Below are positions 25,213 through 32,129 of a stretch of 53,227 nucleotides of DNA, in pieces. Every line of letters begins with the position of its first letter. Within the stretch, counting starts at the first letter, position 1. The stretch spans positions 60,350 to 113,576 of the forward strand of contig FUZG01000014.1 in assembly GCA_900168235.1 (NCBI GenBank), read 5' to 3'. Source of the stretch: Lachnospiraceae bacterium. GTDB taxonomy: Bacteria; Bacillota; Clostridia; Lachnospirales; Lachnospiraceae. A program made the position numbers and the translations under genes. The notes beneath the pieces were generated by a model that was not told where the DNA came from, searched no databases, and worked only from the letters and a program-made list of their open reading frames with translations.

Positions 25213-26331
25213 TCACGCCCTCTTTAAGAATCCTAAAATGCTTTGCTTTACTGCCCCTGCAAGCTTATTCTTTGATCTGCAGATCTCATCTATGACCATT
25301 CCCTTATGGGCTATTGCTCCTCTGGTAAATTTCCCTATAAAAGTCCCGTCTCTTTCCTTCTTCGGACACTTTGTATATTCATCAAAATATTTTGATACCG
25401 AAAAATCTTCTATAATCCGCCCGGACAGTTCCTCTCCAAAAGCTTTCCAATCTTCTGAAGCAACTATCTGCCGTTTTAGGATTATCTCTTTTATCCTGTT
25501 GATCCAGGGCTCGACTGCTTTCATATCATAAGTATCCTTTTCAAAAGAGGACACTTCCCCGCGGATAAATTTCATGGCATAGATCATCTGCGTAAATGCC
25601 CTTAGATAGTCTGACGGATTATCCTTTACTATCTCTTCATAATTCCCCCACGCAGGCAGATAATGATATCTTACGAAACTGTAATCAGGCAGGTGTCCGG
25701 CTCTTCCGTGCCCCAGATTCATGATCGAGTTTTCAGTGTTTTGGTAAAGACTGTTGGTATAGATGCTGTTTTCAAGATCATCGGGTGTCGATGCCTTATG
25801 TACAAATTTTATCTTCTTTTCTGTATAACCACCTTCATCAGGCAAAAGTTCAAAGAAAAAATCATTTGTATTATTGATAACGAGAGAAGGCGTTCCTGCA
25901 AAATTCGTATGCGCCCAGGTATCCGCCAGAACATGCATGGCGATGCCCACTGACTGGAGAGGCTTATCCTTCGCAAGTTCCACGGTTTTCACTACGAGAT
26001 CACCGTTTGGTCCGCAGATCAGCCTGTATTTATCAAGGTACCGTTTTGAGCACCCTTGCTTCTCTGCATAAAGATTCCTTGGCAAAAAATGAAAAGCAGA
26101 CCATATCCTTGTGATCTCCTGAAGTCCCACCGGATCTGTCCTTGCATCCATCAATTCCAGCTGCATCTGCGTCGTTGCAGCAGAAACCGGACCTTTTATC
26201 TTTGATAACAAGGTCGCTGAACACATGTCGACAAACTGCGCGCTGTATGCAATATCCTGACTTTCTTCATGTGAATAACCCGCAATATATGCGGCGCAAT
26301 ATGTAGCATAATAGTGAAAATCTTCCTGCAT
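25213..26331 (-). CDS. DUF6765 family protein (phospholipase C-like helical fold)
   Basis: A 372-residue protein starting 'MQEDFHYYATYCAAYIAGY', a start I recognise from DUF6765. The histidine-rich 'GIAMHVLADTWAHTNFAG' resembles the metal-binding core of zinc-dependent phospholipase C / S1-P1 nuclease folds. No signal peptide is seen, so it is probably cytoplasmic. It lies 6 nt after a membrane-protein gene and is coupled to DUF308, forming a three-gene operon. The reaction is not known. Confidence 0.7.
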   Translation of the reverse strand: MQEDFHYYATYCAAYIAGYSHEESQDIAYSAQFVDMCSATLLSKIKGPVSAATTQMQLELMDARTDPVGLQEITRIWSAFHFLPRNLYAEKQGCSKRYLDKYRLICGPNGDLVVKTVELAKDKPLQSVGIAMHVLADTWAHTNFAGTPSLVINNTNDFFFELLPDEGGYTEKKIKFVHKASTPDDLENSIYTNSLYQNTENSIMNLGHGRAGHLPDYSFVRYHYLPAWGNYEEIVKDNPSDYLRAFTQMIYAMKFIRGEVSSFEKDTYDMKAVEPWINRIKEIILKRQIVASEDWKAFGEELSGRIIEDFSVSKYFDEYTKCPKKERDGTFIGKFTRGAIAHKGMVIDEICRSKNKLAGAVKQSILGFLKRA

Positions 26332-26337
26332 ATTTAT

Positions 26338-26835
26338 CTACCCCTGAATCTTTTTGTTATTAGGACTGTCTTCACTTTCTCTGAGCTTTTTTATCTTGAA
26401 TGATGAAATAATGACAACTGTCAGAATAAATATGATAGTAATGTCAACAATTATCGACGCGATTGTGGTATCTATATCATCCATATGCTTAAACATATCG
26501 CTATATTCTGAAAAGCAGAGGATTTCCAGGACCCATAGAACACAGGCGCCGATCACATAACCTTTATGATATGTTTCCCCCTGTGCCGACCTTACAGCAT
26601 TTATCCCAATGTAGAAATGCAGCGCAAGCGCAAGTGACATGAAAACCACGAGCACAGCCACCACTATGATTTCCTTCAATATTTCTGCATTACCTTTAGA
26701 AAAAGACATTTTTATATCCGGATAGATCTGCAGGACCACCTTGATCAGGCTCCAGCACCCCATTACTATCACTCCGATGCCGCCTACACGCAGATCGTCT
26801 TCGCACCGTCTTAACAGGCTTTTATCATTTTTCAT
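26338..26835 (-). CDS. Four-helix membrane protein, unknown
   Basis: A 165-residue protein with four hydrophobic segments (about residues 20-38, 60-80, 95-112 and 127-147) and a basic C-terminal tail. The ATG at 26835 (MKNDKSLL) has AAAGGG 8 nt upstream; two in-frame ATGs a few codons earlier are worse placed. It is the first gene of an operon with the DUF6765 and DUF308 genes. I do not recognise the family. Confidence 0.6.
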   Translation of the reverse strand: MKNDKSLLRRCEDDLRVGGIGVIVMGCWSLIKVVLQIYPDIKMSFSKGNAEILKEIIVVAVLVVFMSLALALHFYIGINAVRSAQGETYHKGYVIGACVLWVLEILCFSEYSDMFKHMDDIDTTIASIIVDITIIFILTVVIISSFKIKKLRESEDSPNNKKIQG

Positions 26836-26857
26836 AGTCATTTCCCTTTCGATCAAA

Positions 26858-26896
26858 AAAGAAAAGCCGATATTCCTCTATCAAGAATATCGGCTT
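26858..26896 (-). terminator. Terminator of the zinc-ribbon gene
   Basis: The perfect 12-bp stem AAGCCGATATTC / GAATATCGGCTT is followed on the minus strand by TTTTCTTTTTTG. It ends the TIGR04076/zinc-ribbon pair and isolates the next operon. Confidence 0.9.
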
Positions 26897-26913
26897 CAAA
26901 AATCAAATCTTTA

Positions 26914-27291
26914 TTAAATTCTAGCCCCGCATCTTGGACAAAATGCATAGTCTGCTGCTGACTCACATCCGCACTGCCGGCACCTTTTATACGCGGTGTT
27001 ATAATATCTTCCTCTCTGCATCATTCTCAGATTTGACGGAAGTATTTCAACTGTTTCTCCCTTTGCGATCATCTTACCGATCTCACGATCAAGCTCATAG
27101 ATCGTTCCGCAGCAGCTTGTCTGCACATAGTAACGCTTATTCCACTTTATGGTCGGTATAAAGAAAATCGTAAATACCTTATATGTCATAAACACATTAT
27201 ACCGTCCATATTGTCCGCAGACAGCACAGGTTGTAAGCTGATTAAAATTAAAAACTTTCCTGCCGCTGGACATTCCCATTATCAAAAACAT
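26914..27291 (-). CDS. Zinc-ribbon protein
   Basis: A 125-residue protein with two cysteine pairs typical of zinc ribbons: 'CAVCGQYGRYNVF' with 'CCGTIYELD' in the first half, and 'CRQCGCESAADYAFCPRCG' at the C-terminus. A short hydrophobic stretch (TYKVFTIFFIPTIKW) lies between. It resembles small Firmicute zinc_ribbon_15-type proteins. The start is 2 nt after the TIGR04076 stop and lacks a good ribosome site of its own, so it is probably coupled. The binding partner is unknown. Confidence 0.7.
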   Translation of the reverse strand: MFLIMGMSSGRKVFNFNQLTTCAVCGQYGRYNVFMTYKVFTIFFIPTIKWNKRYYVQTSCCGTIYELDREIGKMIAKGETVEILPSNLRMMQRGRYYNTAYKRCRQCGCESAADYAFCPRCGARI

Positions 27292-27293
27292 AA

Positions 27294-27608
27294 TTACTCT
27301 GCATCCTCTTCCATAGTTTCCAGTAAAAAACTCACCGGTCTGAACCCATCATTACAAGATATCATGGCAGACCTTGGATTTTTCATCCACCCATCATATA
27401 TATTTTCTCCGCCATGCGCAAGCGTCATTACAAAAGGCGATACTGTATCCCATGCGCTGTCACAAAATCCCTCAGGCTTTACCCAGCCGTTTGATACAAA
27501 AATTTGTCCGAGACTCATACTGCACGCGTGCTCGATGGGATTCTCGTACTTTTCCCTGAGATCCTTGTAGTCCGCGATTTTCATGACTGTAATCCTAATT
27601 TTTTTCAT
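27294..27608 (-). CDS. TIGR04076 family protein
   Basis: A 104-residue protein fitting TIGR04076: an N-terminal 'KKIRITVMK', 'GQIFVSNGWVKPEGFCDSAW', 'LAHGGENIYDGWMKNP' and 'SCNDGFRPVSF'. Members are small proteins of unknown function with conserved cysteines, often near redox or metal genes. Two cysteines (GFCDSAW and ISCNDG) are kept here. It is followed directly by the zinc-ribbon gene. Confidence 0.8.
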   Translation of the reverse strand: MKKIRITVMKIADYKDLREKYENPIEHACSMSLGQIFVSNGWVKPEGFCDSAWDTVSPFVMTLAHGGENIYDGWMKNPRSAMISCNDGFRPVSFLLETMEEDAE

Positions 27609-27628
27609 GGCAGAAAATCCTTCATCTA

Positions 27629-28399
27629 TTACTTTAGATCGTCTGTATCCACAGGCTTGTAAGTATCCATGTACTTTTCGTATTCCTTCATGGTTATAGA
27701 CTCACCATTATATGTGAAAGTACTGTTCTCATCATAATGATCATCTTCGTTATCGTAATACTCAGCGTTTATGGTTATTTCCTCGACCTTGTTTCCGTCT
27801 CCCTCGTAGCGTGTGAGAGTGAGAAGCTGGCGTCCTCCGTGAGAAAAATCGCTGTGGGCTACATATGTCTTACCCTCTCCCTCGTAAATAGAGCAGAATC
27901 CGGTAGTTCCCTCTCCGCCTGTCAAAAACATGATCTTTCCATCAATCGCTTCATAAATATCGAGACCATAATACTGCTGATTGACTAAAAGCTCCTTCTT
28001 TCCGTCATCATCAACATCATAATAATAAACATCAGGCTCAATGCCTAATTCTTCTTTTACATAATCATAAAGTTCAGAAAACTTCTTATCTCCCGCCGGG
28101 ATTTCATCATTTACAAATGCCTGCAGGACCGCTTCTGTATCATCAGCAGCTGCTGCGTCAGAAGCATCTGCCTCTTCTGTTACCTCTGTCTCTGATGCAG
28201 CCTCAGTCTCTTCTGTTTCTTTCTGCTCTTCTGTCTCAGGTTCAACTGCCTCACTTACTTCCTTCTGAGCGCTCTTGTCCCCATGGATGAGTTCATCAAT
28301 GCTTGGCGCATATTCACATCCTGACAGGATCGATGCAGCCAGAACAGCTGTTAAAACACATGCACTTATTCTCTTCTTACCAATACTCTTCCTCTTCAT
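27629..28399 (-). CDS. Lipoprotein with an acidic linker
   Basis: A 256-residue protein with a lipoprotein signal (KRISACVLTAVLAASILSGC; cleavage before Cys28). Residues about 40-90 are a Glu/Thr/Ala-rich flexible linker. The C-terminal part contains 'DVDDDGKKELLVNQQYYG', a VCBS/FG-GAP-like calcium-type loop seen in Clostridial lipoproteins. It would sit on the outer face of the membrane. The role is unknown. Similar lipoprotein genes occur at 34.8-35.8 and 51.7-52.5 kb but share mainly the linker style. Confidence 0.75.
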   Translation of the reverse strand: MKRKSIGKKRISACVLTAVLAASILSGCEYAPSIDELIHGDKSAQKEVSEAVEPETEEQKETEETEAASETEVTEEADASDAAAADDTEAVLQAFVNDEIPAGDKKFSELYDYVKEELGIEPDVYYYDVDDDGKKELLVNQQYYGLDIYEAIDGKIMFLTGGEGTTGFCSIYEGEGKTYVAHSDFSHGGRQLLTLTRYEGDGNKVEEITINAEYYDNEDDHYDENSTFTYNGESITMKEYEKYMDTYKPVDTDDLK

Positions 28400-28508
28400 T
28401 TTTCAACCTTTCGCTTTCCAATATTCTCTCCGGATCAAATGCTGTTGCACCTAATACTGATACATTGTATCAGAGCTCAAGGTCGAAAAATTTAACATTT
28501 TATTAAGA

Positions 28509-29390
28509 CTAATGCATTTTTACCATAAGTTCTGCGCACTCGATAAACTTAAGCACAGCCGGGGATGCGGTCTTAAGGGATCTCACCGCCATACCCATGT
28601 GAAGGATATATGATGGCTCAAGAGGGATCACCCGGATCTTTCCCTGATTTTCGCCTGTATTCAGACCGATGCTGTTTGTTATGCTGACGCCCATTCCCCG
28701 CTCTACCATCGACATCAGCGCATAGCTGTCGAATGTAGATATGGTGATATTCGGAGAGACCCCCGACTGGCGAAGGATGTGCATAATATCGTAGTCGTAT
28801 CCGTGATCTGACATGATGAAGCGTTCACCCTCAAAGCACTTTACCGGGAAAACCTCCGCATCCGCCATCGGGTGATCTTTCGGCACGACTGCCACCATCG
28901 GGTCATCCATGAGCGGTATCCAGTCATGCTTTTCCTTCATGCTGGAATCGTTAAAAAATGCAATATCTGCTTTTCCTGAAACAAGCCTTTCAACGATATT
29001 ATCCTGCGTTCCTACATATAGATTTATCTGAACGTCAGGGTATTTTTTTTGAAAAGAAGAAATGATATCCGGCATGCAGGTATACGAAAGACTGTGATAC
29101 GATGCCACATTTATCGTGCCAAGTATCACACCCTTCAATCCCGCTGCCGTTTCGCGGAGCTTTTCCTCATCACTGAGTATCCTCTGGATTATTGGCAGTA
29201 ATTTTTCTCCCGAGGTAGTTAAGGAAACACCGTTCTTTCCGCGGATGAGAAGCGTAGTATCAAGTTCTTTTTCCAGCGTCTGTATGAGCTGGCTCACCGC
29301 CGAGGAAGTATATCCCAGAACTTCCGCCGCATTGCGTATGCTTCCCGACTCAACAGCCAGTACAAACGCCTTGTATCTTGCATTATCCAT
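28509..29390 (-). CDS. LysR-family transcriptional regulator
   Basis: A 293-residue protein with an N-terminal winged HTH ('SGSIRNAAEVLGYTSSAVSQ', 'LIQTLEKELDTTLLIR') and a C-terminal substrate-binding-like domain. The sequence 'YTSSAVSQLIQTLE' is the classic recognition helix region. It is transcribed in the same direction as its neighbours and is not divergent from an obvious target, so the regulon cannot be inferred. The ribosome site is weak (GGTGA). Confidence 0.88.
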   Translation of the reverse strand: MDNARYKAFVLAVESGSIRNAAEVLGYTSSAVSQLIQTLEKELDTTLLIRGKNGVSLTTSGEKLLPIIQRILSDEEKLRETAAGLKGVILGTINVASYHSLSYTCMPDIISSFQKKYPDVQINLYVGTQDNIVERLVSGKADIAFFNDSSMKEKHDWIPLMDDPMVAVVPKDHPMADAEVFPVKCFEGERFIMSDHGYDYDIMHILRQSGVSPNITISTFDSYALMSMVERGMGVSITNSIGLNTGENQGKIRVIPLEPSYILHMGMAVRSLKTASPAVLKFIECAELMVKMH

Positions 29391-29470
29391 ATATTCACCA
29401 GTGTTTGATCATATTTACGAATCCATTCTTCTCCCATTATAAAACCCGCAAACACCGGCATCAATATATG

Positions 29471-30253
29471 TCATTTTCTGTTCTTCTCTATCCAGTCAAC
29501 TGCAAAATCAACGAGTTCTCTCTGCTTCATGAGCCTCAGCACTGCATTTCCTAATGAAACACGCTTCACATTTCCCTGTTTCTCAAAAGCGGCCCCCAGT
29601 TCTGTAAAATCTTCTCCGTCAACAAAAAGTGTTTCATACTCTTTCCACACGCGCTTCCCGTTTTCCATGACAGCGCTGTGCTCTATGCAGTTATGCTTCC
29701 CGGGATACTCTGCGCGCACATCCGCGAGATGGATCGAGGTATTTTTATCATGATCCACACCTATCAGCAGTACAGAACCATCCAGATCATAAAATTTACC
29801 TATAGGTGACCCCTCTCCAAAAATATTTGAAAGGTCGTGCTCCGATACCAGATGCTCAGCATATTTACCCCATGCAGAAACCGAACGCGCAGGATGATCG
29901 CTCCTAAGAGTCCCATCCCATGACCTGAACATTTCCGCAACCGCTCCCATAGTATTTGTGGGCGTTATCTTCTTGTCATACGCAGGCCAGTTATCCCGTA
30001 TCACCTGCCAGTATTCTTCCGGGACAGTCCAGTGAACACCGTCCTCGGGATCAAGATTTTTCCATGACTGTGTCGGCATCATTATGGTACCCTCAGAGCC
30101 GACTGCTTCTGTCAGTGCCTCGATAACAGTCTGCGCACCGCCGCACACATAGCCTATGGAACCAAGTGAAGCATGTACCATCAACGCCTGTCCCTTATTA
30201 ATTCCAAGCTCAGAAAAAGCATGCAAAATGTCTTTTTTAGTGATGGGTCTCAT
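29471..30253 (-). CDS. AAC(3)-family N-acetyltransferase (YokD-like)
   Basis: A protein of about 260 residues of the aminoglycoside 3-N-acetyltransferase fold (PF02522), with 'LMVHASLGSIGYVCGGAQTV', 'GTIMMPTQSWKN', 'RSDHPARSVSAWG' and 'SPIGKFYDLDGSVLLIG'. The ATG at 30253 (MRPITKK) fits homologues; an ATG at 30262 with GGGAGG 2 nt before it is the alternative. It would use acetyl-CoA as donor. Chromosomal members such as YokD often have no proven drug substrate, so resistance should not be assumed. Confidence 0.85.
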   Translation of the reverse strand: MRPITKKDILHAFSELGINKGQALMVHASLGSIGYVCGGAQTVIEALTEAVGSEGTIMMPTQSWKNLDPEDGVHWTVPEEYWQVIRDNWPAYDKKITPTNTMGAVAEMFRSWDGTLRSDHPARSVSAWGKYAEHLVSEHDLSNIFGEGSPIGKFYDLDGSVLLIGVDHDKNTSIHLADVRAEYPGKHNCIEHSAVMENGKRVWKEYETLFVDGEDFTELGAAFEKQGNVKRVSLGNAVLRLMKQRELVDFAVDWIEKNRK

Positions 30254-30342
30254 GATCCTCATAACCTCCCAACTCATTTCATTTTTCAAAAAATTGTACA
30301 TCAAATATTTATTAAAATAAATACCCCGCTTAGTGCTTCGTA

Positions 30343-30431
30343 CAAGTTACGCTAGGCTCGACAAAACCTCGCCAAGCGAACTTGCATAACACGCACTAAG
30401 CTCGAAAATACCTCGCTAAGTGCTCCGAAAA
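30343..30431 (+). repeat. Family A hairpin array, copy 1 (two units)
   Basis: Two 29-nt imperfect hairpin units start at 30350 and 30394, exactly 44 nt apart. Each has a stem of 4 bp, an A-A mismatch and 3 bp, around a conserved CTCGA...CCTCG core. The trailing end of a third unit (GCTTAGTGCTTCG) precedes them. On the minus strand the array begins one base past the terminator of the mechanosensitive-channel gene. Confidence 0.85.
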
Positions 30432-30432
30432 A

Positions 30433-30476
30433 TAAAAAGAGCAGTTCCTGCTTCAAAACGAAACAGAAACTGCTCT
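30433..30476 (-). terminator. Terminator of the mechanosensitive-channel gene
   Basis: The stem AGAGCAGTT(C)CTG / CAG(A)AACTGCTCT with a CTTCAAAACGAAA loop is followed on the minus strand by TTTTTATT. It starts 9 nt beyond the stop. Confidence 0.85.
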
Positions 30477-30484
30477 CTACATGA

Positions 30485-31885
30485 TCATGACAAATTTTTG
30501 TAGGCAACTATATGAACATTATTATTCCTGGTGCCTATGTTTATGCTGTCTGTGATCTTTATCAGGATAACACGTTCAAGATCACTGTTTTCGCCTTTCT
30601 CATCCTCCGATTTCCACAGCCAGCTTTCATCGCTGCCGCTATCGTTATTTTTCCCGAAATTTTTAATACATGAGTAAATTCGGTATTTGATATTGTCCAT
30701 CACATCCATATTCAGCTTATCACTTGTGGACAATGCAGAGAGTTCATCTGCGGTCAGGTTAGTTACGGCAACATTTTTTACGAGGATATGTACCTTAACT
30801 CTTTCTGCCGTTCCCGAGATCCAAAACTCATACACATTCTTCGGAAAAAGCCTTTGGCTGAATCCTAACAGTTCCTCAGTGATAAGTCTGAGTGTCCTGG
30901 CACTTTTTTGGCTCAGACCATAATACTCCGCATACTGTTCTGATTTATTAAGACACTCCTGAAGCCCCTTTTCAAAAACAGTGATCTGTATACGGTCTGT
31001 TCTGATCTTTACATTTCTCTTTCCGACATTATCCGATGCCTCGATCGGTGTATTCTTCATATCCCTTTGAACAACATTGATATAATCGTACGGGATCTCA
31101 ATATTATTCTGTCGGAACTGCTCTATAACAGCTATCCTTACCTCACTGCATGCAAGGAAGTTATCCGTATCACTGGCTGTCCAGATAGTTGTTTCCAGTT
31201 CATAAGCACTTCCGGTAAAGCCCATGAGATAGACATCACCATATCCGTCAAGGTCATCATTCTTTTCATTGTTCGGAAGCGTATGCGGACAGTTTTTTAC
31301 AGCTTCACGTATCAAATGAATAGCAAGACGTACGTCACTTGCATAAGAAATCTGGAATTTTATGAAAGTCCCCCGCAGATTACCGTGATGGTAACTTGTA
31401 TTCAGAATTATCCTGTCATTTATCACACTGTTCGGGATAATATAGCAGATATTGTCCATGGTCTTCAGGACAACATGACGTCCTGTCATATCATCAACCA
31501 CACACGGTTTATCAACATCTGTCAGCAGGACCCTGTCACCAATATTGAACGGACGATAGATGCTGATCATCATACCGGCGAGCACATCCTGAAAAATGTC
31601 CTTTCCGATGATACCGAGAACAGCCGTGATGACAACAGAGCTTCCAAACGCAAGCCCGTATAATTTATCAAATCCTTTGAAGCCGGTCACAGCAAAAATT
31701 ATCGCCGTGATGATGATAATACCCTTGCATAAACGTCGTAAAAATTTTAAGTGGATCTTGTTGTTCCCATTATCGATTTTTTGAAAAACATAGTCGTTTA
31801 CTTTACTTGCTACTATTCCCGCAAAAACAGCTATGACAACATTTCTCAAAAACACATTAGATATAACAGAATTCAAAATCTCCAT
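30485..31885 (-). CDS. MscS-type channel fused to a GHKL-ATPase-like C-terminal domain
   Basis: A 466-residue protein. Residues 1-100 form three membrane segments; 'GIIGKDIFQDVLAGMMISIY' then 'RPFNIGDRV' is the MscS pore and upper beta-domain signature (PF00924). The MscS part ends near residue 285. The next ~180 residues contain 'KSARTLRLITEELLGFSQRL', which looks like the N-box helix of small GHKL/anti-sigma-type ATPases, followed by 'FWISGTAERVKVHI' and 'SALSTSDKLNM'. I recall stand-alone Lachnospiraceae proteins of this kind. The protein would open under membrane tension; the added domain may bind nucleotide or a partner. Confidence 0.75.
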   Translation of the reverse strand: MEILNSVISNVFLRNVVIAVFAGIVASKVNDYVFQKIDNGNNKIHLKFLRRLCKGIIIITAIIFAVTGFKGFDKLYGLAFGSSVVITAVLGIIGKDIFQDVLAGMMISIYRPFNIGDRVLLTDVDKPCVVDDMTGRHVVLKTMDNICYIIPNSVINDRIILNTSYHHGNLRGTFIKFQISYASDVRLAIHLIREAVKNCPHTLPNNEKNDDLDGYGDVYLMGFTGSAYELETTIWTASDTDNFLACSEVRIAVIEQFRQNNIEIPYDYINVVQRDMKNTPIEASDNVGKRNVKIRTDRIQITVFEKGLQECLNKSEQYAEYYGLSQKSARTLRLITEELLGFSQRLFPKNVYEFWISGTAERVKVHILVKNVAVTNLTADELSALSTSDKLNMDVMDNIKYRIYSCIKNFGKNNDSGSDESWLWKSEDEKGENSDLERVILIKITDSINIGTRNNNVHIVAYKNLS

Positions 31886-31979
31886 ACGCCCCCCATAATC
31901 AACCCTTAACTATTCTATTATATCTAAATCCCGCTGCATTTTATGTACAAAAAATTATCCTTAAAATATTAAAATCATT

Positions 31980-32126
31980 GTTACTGTTCACTCGCTTACA
32001 GCTCGCTCCAGTAACAGATTTTGCCAATTAAATCGCCTTCGGCGATGGGCAAAATCATATTGGCTTTCCTTGGTTATTGACTGCAATCTCCGCAGCAAAG
32101 TGCTCCGATTGCCTGTGAACAGTAAC
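31980..32126 (-). mobile_element. Family B MITE-like element, copy 1
   Basis: A 147-bp element with perfect 11-bp terminal inverted repeats (GTTACTGTTCA / TGAACAGTAAC), flanked by a perfect 8-bp duplication AAATCATT (31972-31979 and 32127-32134). The duplicated target overlaps the stop codon of the EAL gene, which stays intact. Inside are a GATTTTGCC / GGCAAAATC stem with an ATCGCC / GGCGAT tip, and a second hairpin GCAATC / GATTGC around a GGAGCACTTTGC core. There is no coding capacity, so it would be non-autonomous. Confidence 0.85.
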
Positions 32127-32129
32127 AAA

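Noticed and set aside
29471-30253. Aminoglycoside resistance gene
   Set aside because: The fold is AAC(3), but chromosomal relatives such as YokD are not known resistance genes and there is no resistance or mobile context.
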